DNA of 64,000 bases from Bradyrhizobium sp. NAS96.2 (GTDB lineage Bacteria > Pseudomonadota > Alphaproteobacteria > Rhizobiales > Xanthobacteraceae), in NCBI RefSeq assembly GCF_001908235.1, contig NZ_LGHK01000037.1, positions 1-64,000 of the forward strand, read 5' to 3'. Position 1 is the first letter of the stretch. Every line of letters starts with the position of its first letter. The translations under genes and the position numbers were made by a program. Of this stretch, positions 50,889 to 58,809 are shown piece after piece. The notes under the pieces are model-generated. The model was not told the DNA's origin. It saw only the letters and a list, made by a program, of their open reading frames with translations, and searched no databases.

Positions 50889-51470
50889 ATGTCACGCGAC
50901 GATGCAGTCATTTCGTACGTCGACGTTATCGGCCGTGCGCGCGGTGCGGTGCCCGCGGCCCTGGTGGCTCATGGGCGAAGGCCGCTGCGGCTGTTCGCGG
51001 TCGTGATCGGCGCGGCGTCGCTTGCGGCCTGCGCACAGTCCTCCGTCGTCAGCCAGCGCTCGCAGGCGCTCGCGAGCCGGACGGCGTCGGTCGAGCCGAC
51101 GCGGGCTGGGTCATCGGCGACGCGCACACATGTCGCAACCGCGCACCGGCATGCGCCCTACGCCGCGCGCGAGACTGCCGACAGCAAGATCGCGTCGCAG
51201 GGTGTTGCGAGCTTCTACAGCGACGAGCAGGAGACCGCGAGCGGCGAGAAGTTCAACGCGCACGAACTGACTGCCGCGCATCCGACGTTGCCGTTCGGCA
51301 CCAAGCTGCGCGTCACCGACGTCAAGACCGGCCGCTCGGTGACCGTGCGCGTCAATGACCGCGGGCCTTACGTCCCCGGGCGCATCGTCGACGTCTCGTA
51401 TTCCGCGGCACAGTCGCTCGGCATGATCGGCAAGGGCGTCGCCAATGTCAGGCTCGACGTGGTGCAGTGA
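50889..51470 (+). CDS. RlpA-like septal ring lytic transglycosylase, exported
   Basis: 193-aa double-psi beta-barrel protein. The signal-like region with possible lipobox is LFAVVIGAASLAACAQSS. The barrel domain is at about 100-190: GVASFYSDEQETASGEKFNA, HELTAAHPTLPFGTKLRVTD, VTVRVNDRGPYVPGRIVDVS and AAQSLGMIGKGVANVRLDV. RlpA enzymes cleave naked glycan strands at the division septum; here there is no SPOR domain, so localisation may differ. The start ATG at 50889 has a weak SD (GGGG). Confidence 0.88.
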   Translation: MSRDDAVISYVDVIGRARGAVPAALVAHGRRPLRLFAVVIGAASLAACAQSSVVSQRSQALASRTASVEPTRAGSSATRTHVATAHRHAPYAARETADSKIASQGVASFYSDEQETASGEKFNAHELTAAHPTLPFGTKLRVTDVKTGRSVTVRVNDRGPYVPGRIVDVSYSAAQSLGMIGKGVANVRLDVVQ

Positions 51471-51501
51471 GCTGCCTCGCGCAGGCCTGGTTCGGGATTT
51501 T

Positions 51502-51924
51502 TTGGTGCCGGCTTCGTCGCCGGTCGCGGCGCAGATTTCCGGCAGGACGTGGCAGATGCCGGAGAATGCCGACGCGATCAAATCGGTCAGTCTCAGCTTC
51601 GCCGACAAGACCTGCACCTTCACGCTCGAGGACGGCAGAGGCACGCACAAGGTCGAGGTCGGCCTCGACGCGCCGCGCGAGGGCACCACGACGATGACCG
51701 GCAACAAGCTGCATCACGAGTACCAGCCAGATGTGATGCGCGTGGTCGCGAGCGGCAGCTGTCGCGACCTGCGCACCTTCGTGATGACCTGGACCTTCGT
51801 CGAATCGGCGTTCCGCGACACCGTGACCTGCACGTTCGAGGGACCGCAGGTGCGATTCGCGCGCAGCGTCAATGTCAACTCGTCGGCGCTGGATATGCCG
51901 ACCTTGATGGGCAAGCTGGTGTAG
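51502..51924 (+). pseudogene. Orphan C-terminal domain resembling the tail of serine hydrolases (remnant)
   Basis: From TTG 51502 the frame codes about 140 aa: VAAQISGRTWQMPENADAIK, SVSLSFADKTCTFTLEDGRG, VEVGLDAPREGTTTMTGNKL, RTFVMTWTFVESAFRDTVTC. The pattern ISGRTW-x-P-EN and the D-x-x-TF-x-M/L strand resemble the small beta domain that follows the beta-lactamase-like domain in 6-aminohexanoate-hydrolase type serine hydrolases. No upstream catalytic domain is present; the preceding bases belong to the RlpA-like gene. It may be a gene remnant or a free-standing domain with a weak start. The start codon is uncertain. Confidence 0.5.
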
Positions 51925-51994
51925 CCGCGATCACAAATTGCGCTCTGCCGCAACTTGCGGCGGGCTTCCACCAAATTGTCACACTCCCAGCGAA

Positions 51995-52234
51995 ATGCAG
52001 CCCAAAGCCGCTGCCAACACACCGCCGATGGACGATCTCGGCGAGGGACAAGCATTGGCCTACAAGATGATCGCAGAACGCGAGAACGAGACGGTCAGGA
52101 TCGAGCGGGAGAGCACCTTCATCATCATCGCCAAGGCCAGGGTCTGGGCCAGCGAGGGGTGGCAGGTGGTGATCACCGACAAGGACGGAAAATCATACCC
52201 GCCCGAGGAATTCGACAAGCTGCTCGCGGCATGA
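51995..52234 (+). CDS. Small hypothetical protein (79 aa)
   Basis: Starts MQPKAAANTPPMDDLGEGQA at ATG 51995; an internal ATG at 52028 is also possible. The rest: LAYKMIAERENETVRIERES, TFIIIAKARVWASEGWQVVI, TDKDGKSYPPEEFDKLLAA. Helix-strand-strand content without Cys. No family recognised. It converges with the methyltransferase, two bases between the stops. Confidence 0.62.
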   Translation: MQPKAAANTPPMDDLGEGQALAYKMIAERENETVRIERESTFIIIAKARVWASEGWQVVITDKDGKSYPPEEFDKLLAA

Positions 52235-52236
52235 TG

Positions 52237-52965
52237 TTAGCGCTGCGCTGACACCAGCATCATCATCGGGCGTTCAAGCTCGTCGGCGAGTTCGGGCATG
52301 GCCTTGATCTGCTCGCGTGTCGGGGAGAATTCCTCGACATGGCGCAGCGTGAAGCCGGCGGCGATCAACGCGTTGAGCGTGGTGCCGATGGTGCGGTGAT
52401 ATTTCAACACGCCCTTCACATACCAATCCGTCCGGCGTTCGCCTTCGATGAAGTAGCGGTTGACCGGCCAGGTCTTGCGGCCGTCCTGGTCCTGTCCCCA
52501 ATCAGGATGGGCGGCCGCCATGTAGATGGGATGCTCGATGGTGAAGACCAGATGTCCGTCCGCGACGAGTGTGCGATACAGCATGCGCGCCAGCCGATCG
52601 AAGTCCCTGATGTAGTGGAAGGTGAGGGCGCTGTAGGCGAGGTCGAATGTGGCCTTCGGCAGCTCCAGCGTTTCGAGGTCGGAGATCTCGTACGTAATCG
52701 CCGGATCCTGCGTCATGGCGGTGGCGCGGGCGATCATGTTCTGCGACAGGTCGACGCCGAGCACGTCGGACGCGCCTTGCTCGCGCATCCAGCGCGAGAC
52801 CCAGCCGAAGCCGCAGCCGAGATCGACCACGCGCTTGCCGGCGACATCAGGCAGCATGGCGCGGATCGCGGGCCATTCGGGCGCGCCGAGCAGCCCGCGG
52901 ACCTGCCGCGGGAGCTGGCTGTAGCCGGCGAAGAAGCCGGGATCGTCATAGATGTTTTGCGCCAT
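52237..52965 (-). CDS. Class I SAM-dependent methyltransferase
   Basis: 242-aa methyltransferase. Motif I VVDLGCGFGWVSRWMREQGA, motif II VLGVDLSQNMIARA, post-motif ISDLETLELPKATFDLAYSA, and LVFTIEHPIYMAAAHPDWGQ. The last part is like small-molecule methyltransferases (UbiE/Tellurite-resistance type). Start ATG 52965. Substrate unknown. Confidence 0.9.
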   Translation of the reverse strand: MAQNIYDDPGFFAGYSQLPRQVRGLLGAPEWPAIRAMLPDVAGKRVVDLGCGFGWVSRWMREQGASDVLGVDLSQNMIARATAMTQDPAITYEISDLETLELPKATFDLAYSALTFHYIRDFDRLARMLYRTLVADGHLVFTIEHPIYMAAAHPDWGQDQDGRKTWPVNRYFIEGERRTDWYVKGVLKYHRTIGTTLNALIAAGFTLRHVEEFSPTREQIKAMPELADELERPMMMLVSAQR

Positions 52966-53142
52966 GGCACGGCAACTCGGGACAGGGATGGAGTTCGTCT
53001 CTGTAACCGCCGCCGCGGCGCGTGGGAACCGCTGATTGTATCGCGCGCGGGAACCAGACGCGGCATTCAGCGGTTTCTGATGTCAGCGCCGCGGGATGCG
53101 CATTCGCCCGTCCGGCGGCGGTCGACAGCCGAGGAGAGCGCC

Positions 53143-53328
53143 ATGATAGGCGAGATGCAAATCCACACCATCGCGCGGCAGATGCTGCTGAAGCACGGCC
53201 CGGAGGCGATTGCGCAGGCGGCGCAGAACGCGGTGGCCTGCGAGCGCAAAGGCGAGACCGAAGACGCCCGCGACTGGCGCCATATCGAGGACGCCCTGAA
53301 GATGATGCGCGGACCGCATCAGAGCTGA
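53143..53328 (+). CDS. Small helical protein (61 aa)
   Basis: Start ATG 53143 behind GAGGAG. MIGEMQIHTIARQMLLKHGP, EAIAQAAQNAVACERKGETE, DARDWRHIEDALKMMRGPHQ. Fully helical, one Cys. I know this pattern (Q-A-x-x-A-x-x-E-x-x-GD/E-x-x-x-A-x-x-W) from small uncharacterised proteins of Rhizobiales, but no function is assigned. Upstream at 53074-53098 lies GGAAC-N16-CGGT, close to but not matching the EcfG consensus (see notes). Confidence 0.68.
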   Translation: MIGEMQIHTIARQMLLKHGPEAIAQAAQNAVACERKGETEDARDWRHIEDALKMMRGPHQS

Positions 53329-53475
53329 CCGCCGGCAGCCACGATGGTCGGGTGATCCGGCGCTGCACGCCGGATCGTGCGATTTGCGAACTCCCGGAGC
53401 CGCTTGCCTTCGCCGGAAATTCCGGGAACTCTGTTCGGGCAAGCAGCAGAAAAATTCTGTCTGGGGGAATTCGCC

Positions 53476-53997
53476 ATGACCTTTTCACTCTACGACGCGA
53501 CCGTCGCCAACTATCTGCAGATCCTGGGCTCCGTCTCGGGTTTTCTCGAGAAGAGCCTCGCGCATTTCAAGGACAACGGCGTCGATCCGGCCGAGATCGT
53601 CGAGACCCGGTTGTTTCCGGACATGTTGCCGTTCCGTTTCCAGGTGGTCTCGCTCGCGCATCACTCCCGCGGCGCGATGGAGGCGGCGAAGAACGGCGTG
53701 TTCGTCCCGCCGTCCGGCAAGCCCGATCTGGATTATGCCGCACTGCAGGCGTTGGTGAAGGACGCGCACAGTGAATTGTCGGCCCTGACGCCGGATGCGG
53801 TCAATGCGCTGCTCGGGCGCGAAGTGACGTTCAAGGTCGGGGATCGGTCGATGCCGTTCACCGCCGAAGGATTCCTGATGTCGTTCTCGCTGCCGAACTT
53901 CTTCTTTCATTCGACAACGGCCTACGACATCCTCCGCCACAAGGGCGCGCCGCTTGGCAAGCGCGACTTCATCGGCCGCTTGAACCTGAAGAAGTAA
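53476..53997 (+). CDS. DUF1993 family protein
   Basis: 173-aa helical-bundle protein of DUF1993 (DinB-like superfamily by fold). Start ATG 53476 behind GGGGGAATT. Motifs: SLYDATVANYLQILGSVSGF, ETRLFPDMLPFRFQVVSLAH, HSRGAMEAAKNGVFVPPSGK, SFSLPNFFFHSTTAYDILRH. A His near the C-terminal helix fits the metal-site pattern of DinB-like proteins. Function unknown. Confidence 0.85.
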   Translation: MTFSLYDATVANYLQILGSVSGFLEKSLAHFKDNGVDPAEIVETRLFPDMLPFRFQVVSLAHHSRGAMEAAKNGVFVPPSGKPDLDYAALQALVKDAHSELSALTPDAVNALLGREVTFKVGDRSMPFTAEGFLMSFSLPNFFFHSTTAYDILRHKGAPLGKRDFIGRLNLKK

Positions 53998-54071
53998 CCG
54001 GTCGCCGCGCGCAGCAAGACCAGAAGCGCGCGGCAACAAGCGCGATCGTCAGAACCTGAGGCCTGCCGACG

Positions 54072-54308
54072 CTAGCCGATCCTGCGCCACCGCGGCACGG
54101 GATCGAGCGGCGTCCGGTAGAGTTCGCGCCGGTCGATGTCGGTGACGCGCACGGCGCAACCGCGCGCCTTGAGCTCCGGCTTGACCTGCGACAGCTCGTT
54201 GGCGAGCTGATCGGCGCGATCGGAGGCGAGGCTGATGTCTTCGAGGATGATCGTTCCTTGATTACGGAACTCGTCCCCCACCACGAGATCGAAGGTGTAG
54301 TACGGCAT
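54072..54308 (-). CDS. DUF6894-type small protein (copy 1)
   Basis: 78-aa protein from ATG 54308, chosen because GGAG lies upstream and the family begins with MP-Y-x-F-x. Motifs: MPYYTFDLVVGDEFRNQGTI, EDISLASDRADQLANELSQV, VRVTDIDRRELYRTPLDPVP. The ferredoxin-like/response pattern matches DUF6894. A paralog-like protein is encoded at 54837-55067. An in-frame ATG at 54335 is possible. Confidence 0.68.
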   Translation of the reverse strand: MPYYTFDLVVGDEFRNQGTIILEDISLASDRADQLANELSQVKPELKARGCAVRVTDIDRRELYRTPLDPVPRWRRIG

Positions 54309-54653
54309 TCCGAAGATCTCCGTTTCGGTTTGCATCACAGGGTAACACTGAGTCGTGCGTTCCCTAAGATGCATGGCGCACAATCGTCGAGCGATCCGCA
54401 CAAAAACGATGTGCAGCGCGTCAGGCACGATGAACGATCAAACACGCGCGGTACGGCGAAGAAGTCTTTGATCCAGCTCACTGCCGGGCCGTTAAGATTT
54501 GATTAAAATTGTCGGCGCAAGCTTGAAACCAAGTGGATCGCGGCGGAACCGGACTCCGGGAACCGGCAGCTGCAGGAGGAGGCCGGTGGCGTAACGCCCG
54601 CCGGCCTTTTCCCGTTTGCGGACGCACTTGGCGATCCTTGGCGCTCCTAAGCG
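54309..54653. other. Gene-free stretch of about 345 bases
   Basis: Between two minus-strand small genes. It lacks a coding frame but carries a terminator-shaped hairpin oriented on the plus strand (54580-54610) and, upstream of it, GC-rich inverted words (CCGGACTCCGG near 54550). A candidate small RNA may lie here. Confidence 0.5.
54580..54610 (+). terminator. Plus-strand terminator-like hairpin without an upstream gene
   Basis: AGGCCGGTGG (54580-54589) pairs with CCGCCGGCCT (54598-54607), with an additional C-G closing pair and the loop GTAAC, then TTTT. One T-G wobble. No plus-strand gene lies between this and the DUF1993 gene 580 bases upstream. Confidence 0.6.
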
Positions 54654-54827
54654 CTAGTCGCGCAGCACAGCCTGGCGCCTGGCGCGGCATTTCGGGCCGG
54701 GCCCGCGCATGTAATACAGCTCGGGGCGATAGGGATTGATGACGCCGTCGAGCAGCGCGACGCAGCGCGCAACAAGGCGGGCGAGGCGGCGGCGCAAGGG
54801 CTGCAGGGCGAGTTCCATCGCAGTCAT
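54654..54827 (-). CDS. Small basic hypothetical protein (57 aa)
   Basis: ATG 54827, 10 bases after the stop of the DUF6894-type gene. Product: MTAMELALQPLRRRLARLVA, RCVALLDGVINPYRPELYYM, RGPGPKCRARRQAVLRD. Amphipathic, Arg-rich, two Cys. SD is weak (GGGCGTGCC). Probably cotranscribed with the preceding gene. No family recognised. Confidence 0.5.
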   Translation of the reverse strand: MTAMELALQPLRRRLARLVARCVALLDGVINPYRPELYYMRGPGPKCRARRQAVLRD

Positions 54828-54836
54828 GGCACGCCC

Positions 54837-55067
54837 TCAGTGCAGCTCGCCGAGGACGGCGGCGAACGGCAGCTCGAAAATCTCGGTCCCGATGTCGTCG
54901 GTGACGTGGACCGCCCAGTTGCGCCAGTCCTCCGCGCTCGGTGTCATGACAAAGCTGCGCGCCAGTTGCTCCGCATGCACCCTTGCTTCCGAAAGGTCCA
55001 TTGCGACGCCGATGCGATCCAGGATGACGTGCTTGTCGTCGGAGCAGTGAAAGAAAACTGCGGACAT
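54837..55067 (-). CDS. DUF6894-type small protein (copy 2)
   Basis: 76-aa protein, start ATG 55067 behind GGAA. Motifs: MSAVFFHCSDDKHVILDRIG, VAMDLSEARVHAEQLARSFV, SAEDWRNWAVHVTDDIGTEI and FELPFAAVLGEL. This fits DUF6894 (F-x-CS-D, D-L-x-E-A-R-x-H-A, W-x-V-x-V-x-D). First gene of a two-gene unit with the 57-aa frame. Function unknown. Confidence 0.7.
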   Translation of the reverse strand: MSAVFFHCSDDKHVILDRIGVAMDLSEARVHAEQLARSFVMTPSAEDWRNWAVHVTDDIGTEIFELPFAAVLGELH

Positions 55068-55219
55068 CTTCCGATTCCCATGCCGAAGCGATTCTCGCGC
55101 GATGGAATAGCAGCGCGCGCGGGCGTCGAGAATCCGGATCATCCCCCATCGGTAAACTACGGGGATTTCAGACAATTTGAATCACGCGGCCGTGATCGGC
55201 CCAGGATCGGGAAGATCGG

Positions 55220-55564
55220 TCAGAAGACCGGCTCGCCGACCGCAACTTCGCTGCGCGGTCCGAGCACGATCACGTGGCCGCCGGCGTCCCTGGCGCCGAG
55301 GATCAGCAGTTCCGAGGTGAAACCGGCGATGTTCTTCGGACCCAGATTGCAGATGCACACCACCAGCGCGCCGACCAGCGCCGCCGGCTCGTAATTCGTG
55401 ATCTGCGCGCTCGACCACATGATCCGCCCGGCGTCGACATCGACACCAACCTTGTAGGACGGATTGCGGGCGCGCGGAAACGGCTGTACCTCGACGACCT
55501 TGCCGATCCGGATATCGAGACGGGCGAAGTCGTCATATGTGGCTTGCGGCTTGAGCGGAGACAT
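55220..55564 (-). CDS. csaA: tRNA-binding protein CsaA-like
   Basis: 114-aa OB-fold protein of the CsaA/Trbp111 type. Motifs: YDDFARLDIRIGKVVEVQPF, RNPSYKVGVDVDAGRIMWSS, AQITNYEPAALVGALVVCIC, NLGPKNIAGFTSELLILGA. CsaA binds tRNA and has chaperone-like effects in B. subtilis. The start overlaps the LysE-type gene stop by one base (TGATG), so translation is coupled. Confidence 0.9.
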   Translation of the reverse strand: MSPLKPQATYDDFARLDIRIGKVVEVQPFPRARNPSYKVGVDVDAGRIMWSSAQITNYEPAALVGALVVCICNLGPKNIAGFTSELLILGARDAGGHVIVLGPRSEVAVGEPVF

Positions 55565-56190
55565 CAGCGCTCCTGAAATGCGAGGCGGATGCCGAGCGCA
55601 ATATAGATCGTGCCGACCACGCGGCCCTGCCACTGCCCGACGCGGCGATGCCGCCGGATCCACGGGCTGATCTGGCCGGCGGCGAGCGCGAGCAGCGAGG
55701 TGTAGGCCGCGCTCATCACCACGAAGATCAGGCCCAGCGTCGCGAACTGTGCGACGGCCGAGCCGTAACCGGGATGCACGAACTGCGGCAGGAAGGCGAG
55801 GAAGAACAGCGCGGTCTTCGGATTGAGCATTTCCGCCCAGATCGCCTGCCGGAACGCGCGCCGCGGATCGACCGGCTGCGCCGTCGGCAGATGCAGGTCG
55901 TCATTCCTCTCGAACAGGGCGCGGACGCCGAGCACGATCAGGTAGATCACGCCGGCGTATTTGACGATCGAGAATGCCAGCGCCGAGGTCATCAGCACGG
56001 CCGACAGGCCGAACGTCGCCATCGCGGTGTGGACGAGATCGCCGAGCGCGATGCCGAACCCGGTGGCGACGCCGACGCGCGGCCCGCCGGTCACCGAGCG
56101 CGCGAGCACCAGCAGCACCGCAGGCCCGGGGATCAGGAACAGGCCGAGCACGACGGCGGCGTAGGTGAGGAGGGTGGTGGTGTCGATCAT
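55564..56190 (-). CDS. LysE family exporter
   Basis: 208-aa membrane protein with five to six helices: LLTYAAVVLGLFLIPGPAVL (family G-P-x-x-x-x motif), RVGVATGFGIALGDLVHTAM, FSIVKYAGVIYLIVLGVRAL, NPKTALFFLAFLPQFVHPGY, LIFVVMSAAYTSLLALAAGQ. LysE/RhtB exporters expel amino acids or derivatives. Located between csaA and pdxY on the same strand, 17 bases from pdxY stop. Confidence 0.92.
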   Translation of the reverse strand: MIDTTTLLTYAAVVLGLFLIPGPAVLLVLARSVTGGPRVGVATGFGIALGDLVHTAMATFGLSAVLMTSALAFSIVKYAGVIYLIVLGVRALFERNDDLHLPTAQPVDPRRAFRQAIWAEMLNPKTALFFLAFLPQFVHPGYGSAVAQFATLGLIFVVMSAAYTSLLALAAGQISPWIRRHRRVGQWQGRVVGTIYIALGIRLAFQER

Positions 56191-56207
56191 GAAACGTGTC
56201 CCGGATG

Positions 56208-57080
56208 TCAGGATGCAGGGATCGCGACCGCCGCGAAGCGCGGCTTCGGATCCAGCATCACGCCAGCGCTTTCGACGATGCGCATTTCCTCGGTTCCTCT
56301 TTCCGCCGTGCGCACCAGCACGCCGTGGATGCCTGACGCGGCGTGGCTGAGCGCGTCCGGCGTCGCCAGGCCGCGCACGCGCGCGGCCGCGAACAGCCCT
56401 GCGAACAGGTCGCCGGTGCCGGACGGGCTGATCGGCACCCGCGGGGTGCGGACACGCCAGGCGCGAATGCCGTCGGATGCTGCGCGCTCGATTGCCAGCG
56501 TCTCGATCTCGGCCTCGGGCGTGCCGGCAAGCTCGGCGCTGGTGATGACGATGGTCGCGGGGCCTCGCGCCATCAGCGCGCGAGCCCGCGCGACGACGTC
56601 ATCGATCGTCGTCACGCGGGCGCCGCAGAGGAACTCGAACTCGAAATGGTTGGGCGTGATGATGTCGGCGAGCGGACAGAGCTGGTCGCGCACCAGCGGG
56701 GGGATGTCCGGCCGCACGAACATGCCGCGGTCGCGGTCGCCGAGCACCGGATCGCAGCAATAGAGCAGGGCCGGGTTCGCCGCTTTCGCGCGGGCGACGA
56801 AGTCGGCGACATCAAAGCCGATATCGGCCGAGCCGAGATAGCCCGACAGGATCATCCGGGCGCTCTCGACCGCGCCGCGCTCCTCGACGCCTTGCAGGAG
56901 GTCGGCGACCAACTGCACGTCGAGCACCCGGCCCCGAATGGTCGGATAGCCCGGCCGGTTGCTGAGCAGCGTGGTCGGCACGGCGACGACGTCGATGCCG
57001 TGCAGCTGGATCGGAAAGGTGGCGGCGCTGTTGCCGACATGGCCCCAGGCGACCTGTGATTGGATCGAGATGACGGTCAT
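56208..57080 (-). CDS. pdxY: Pyridoxal kinase
   Basis: 290-aa ribokinase-fold kinase phosphorylating pyridoxal to PLP in the salvage pathway. Motifs: VISIQSQVAWGHVGNSAATF, VPTTLLSNRPGYPTIRGRVL, ILSGYLGSADIGFDVADFVA, CDPVLGDRDRGMFVRPDIPP, ITPNHFEFEFLCG and the anion hole SPSGTGDLFAGLFAA. The start ATG at 57080. It and csaA/LysE form a run on one strand. Complements the MocR/PNPOx-like pair at the other end of the window only in theme. Confidence 0.93.
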   Translation of the reverse strand: MTVISIQSQVAWGHVGNSAATFPIQLHGIDVVAVPTTLLSNRPGYPTIRGRVLDVQLVADLLQGVEERGAVESARMILSGYLGSADIGFDVADFVARAKAANPALLYCCDPVLGDRDRGMFVRPDIPPLVRDQLCPLADIITPNHFEFEFLCGARVTTIDDVVARARALMARGPATIVITSAELAGTPEAEIETLAIERAASDGIRAWRVRTPRVPISPSGTGDLFAGLFAAARVRGLATPDALSHAASGIHGVLVRTAERGTEEMRIVESAGVMLDPKPRFAAVAIPAS

Positions 57081-57090
57081 GGTGTGCGCA

Positions 57091-57264
57091 TCACCCGAAC
57101 AGCGCGGCGTAGATCACGTAGAGCCAGCCCAGGATACCGTGGATGATCGCCCACAGGATCGAATGGTTCTTGGTGTAGGAGATCGCAATCGCCAGCGCCG
57201 AGCCGAACCCCACGCCGTATTTCGCACCCTCGACGCGGACGCCGTAATACCGATTGCCGTTCAT
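57091..57264 (-). CDS. Small membrane protein (57 aa) upstream of pdxY
   Basis: ATG 57264 behind GGAAGGATCACC. Product MNGNRYYGVRVEGAKYGVGF, GSALAIAISYTKNHSILWAI, IHGILGWLYVIYAALFG. Two hydrophobic segments (18-30 and 36-56) suggest a hairpin in the membrane. Stop is 10 bases before the pdxY start. No family named; the ending W-x-I-x-H-G-x-x-x-W-x-Y-V-I-Y is typical of small two-helix proteins in this group. Confidence 0.72.
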   Translation of the reverse strand: MNGNRYYGVRVEGAKYGVGFGSALAIAISYTKNHSILWAIIHGILGWLYVIYAALFG

Positions 57265-57380
57265 GGTGATCCTTCCAGCGGGAGGGCGGGAGATTGACGA
57301 CAGCGTAACCCGCCGTGTGCCGCCAGTTCAACGGGCCGAACACCGCTGCTGAGATCGAAGTGAGCCTCCCTCCGCACCGT

Positions 57381-57502
57381 CGTCCCTGCGAGAAAGCAGG
57401 GACCGATAATCACAGGGCTACATTGTTGAAACGCGCTGTCGCACCGGCGTCGCGCAACAATTGAGATTTGGGGTAATGGGTCCTGGCTTTCGCCAGGACG
57501 AC
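57381..57502. repeat. Composite intergenic repeat with two end hairpins
   Basis: Begins with hairpin GTCCCTGC-GAGAAA-GCAGGGAC (57382-57403) and ends with GTCCTGGC-TTTC-GCCAGGAC (57480-57499), joined by about 76 bases. I recall this element as a frequent intergenic repeat in Bradyrhizobium-type genomes. It lies in a 507-base gap between the small membrane protein and the secreted protein at 57772; the rest of the gap shows no gene. Confidence 0.82.
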
Positions 57503-57771
57503 GGCGGTGGACGGTTCCCGCTTCGAGATGTCAAACAGGCAGTGTCATCACCCGCGCATGCGGATGGCTATAGCTGCGCCCCACCCATCCTGCAGGCACC
57601 GGACATTCACGCTCCTATCAACCGAATGTGTCGAACGGAGCGGTAGGACACGAAATTTGGCTGGGTCGCAGTGGAATAATCTGATGGTGCCGCCCGTCAT
57701 GGTTACAGCGAAAATGCTTCAACAGGCCGGCGCGATGGTCCGATCCTGTTGAATTCGACAGGAGAAGCTCG

Positions 57772-58017
57772 ATGACCACGATCAAGTGCGTCGAGGCGGG
57801 GCTGGTTGCGCTCGTCATGCTGACGGCATCGGCCATGGCGCGCGAGGTCCATGCGGCTGGCCCATCCGCATTCGCAAAGGGACATGCCGCGGCCACCGGC
57901 CGCGGGGGCGGTGGGCCGCCGCGCCTGGTGGCGCCGCGCTTCGGCGAGTTCGAAACGCTCCCGCGCGACCAGCCCGGCGGCGTCTGCGACCACGGCGACA
58001 ACGCCATGATCTGCTGA
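57772..58017 (+). CDS. Small secreted protein (81 aa)
   Basis: ATG 57772 behind AGGAGAAGCTCG. Signal-like region VEAGLVALVMLTASAMAREV, then AAGPSAFAKGHAAATGRGGG, GPPRLVAPRFGEFETLPRDQ, PGGVCDHGDNAMIC. Gly-rich middle and two Cys at the end (C-x7-C). No family recognised. It precedes the PaiB-like gene by 85 bases on the same strand. Confidence 0.68.
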   Translation: MTTIKCVEAGLVALVMLTASAMAREVHAAGPSAFAKGHAAATGRGGGGPPRLVAPRFGEFETLPRDQPGGVCDHGDNAMIC

Positions 58018-58102
58018 GCCGGACGGTGCATGGCGGTGATCTCCGGCAAAAGTTGCGCTAGCTTCGCTGGGTCGTCTCCCTCCAGCCGCGAGCGCCGCCG
58101 CC

Positions 58103-58765
58103 ATGCACGTCCTCCGCCCCCAGTTTCGCATCGAGGACGACCACGCGCTGGACTTTGCGGCGGCGCGCGGCTTCGGCGCCATCGTCGCCGCCGATGCGCG
58201 CGGCCCGCGAGCGTCCCATGTTCCCTTCGTGATCATACGGCGCGACGATCGCGTGATCGTGCAGCTCCATCTCACCGCGAAGAATCCGCTGGTCGAGCTC
58301 GCCGATGGCACGCGGCGCTTCCTGCTGATCGTCTTGGGTGACGACGCCTACATCTCGAACGACTGGTACGTTTCGCGCGACAACGTCTCGACCTGGCTCT
58401 ACGAGGCGGTGCATCTGTCCGGCGTCGCGCATCTGCGCGCGCTCGACGACAACCGCGGCCACGGCGACGCGCTGCTCGCGGTCTCCGAGGCGCGGCTGCC
58501 GAAGCAGCCCTGGGACCTCACGCAGATGGAGCCCGGCAAGCGTGAACAGATGCTGGCGTCGATCAGGGTGATCGATCTCGTCGTCGACGAGATCGAAGGG
58601 CAGTCGAAACTCAATCAGCACAAGAGCGATGCTGACTATGTCGCGCTCGTCAACCGCCTCGCGTGCGCGGAGGAGACGGCAAGCCACAGGCTCGCGGAGA
58701 AGATGCGCGCGCTGCGGCCGGAGCTTGCGTATGCGAAGTCGCATCTTGCCGACAATGGCGGATGA
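58103..58765 (+). CDS. FMN-binding negative transcriptional regulator family (PaiB-like)
   Basis: 220-aa protein of the PaiB family, a split-barrel flavin-binding fold. Motifs: FAAARGFGAIVAADARGPRA, SHVPFVIIRRDDRVIVQLHL, AKNPLVELADGTRRFLLIVL, GDDAYISNDWYVSRDNVSTW (the P-x-x-W-Y-x-x-K-like core). PaiB of B. subtilis represses sporulation/protease genes, but most members have unknown roles and lack an HTH. The start ATG at 58103. Confidence 0.87.
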   Translation: MHVLRPQFRIEDDHALDFAAARGFGAIVAADARGPRASHVPFVIIRRDDRVIVQLHLTAKNPLVELADGTRRFLLIVLGDDAYISNDWYVSRDNVSTWLYEAVHLSGVAHLRALDDNRGHGDALLAVSEARLPKQPWDLTQMEPGKREQMLASIRVIDLVVDEIEGQSKLNQHKSDADYVALVNRLACAEETASHRLAEKMRALRPELAYAKSHLADNGG

Positions 58766-58809
58766 CGCTTGCGGCGAATTCGCCGCGGCGTTCCTCAGCA
58801 TCGAAATAG

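Noticed and set aside
50606..51358. Plus-strand frame over the leader of the RlpA-like gene
   Set aside because: Out-of-frame shadow of the RlpA-like gene at its end; arginine-rich low-complexity product.
53074..53098. EcfG-type promoter before the 61-aa protein (GGAAC-N16-CGGT)
   Set aside because: The -10 element has a mismatch to CGTT, so the match is not better than chance in GC-rich DNA.
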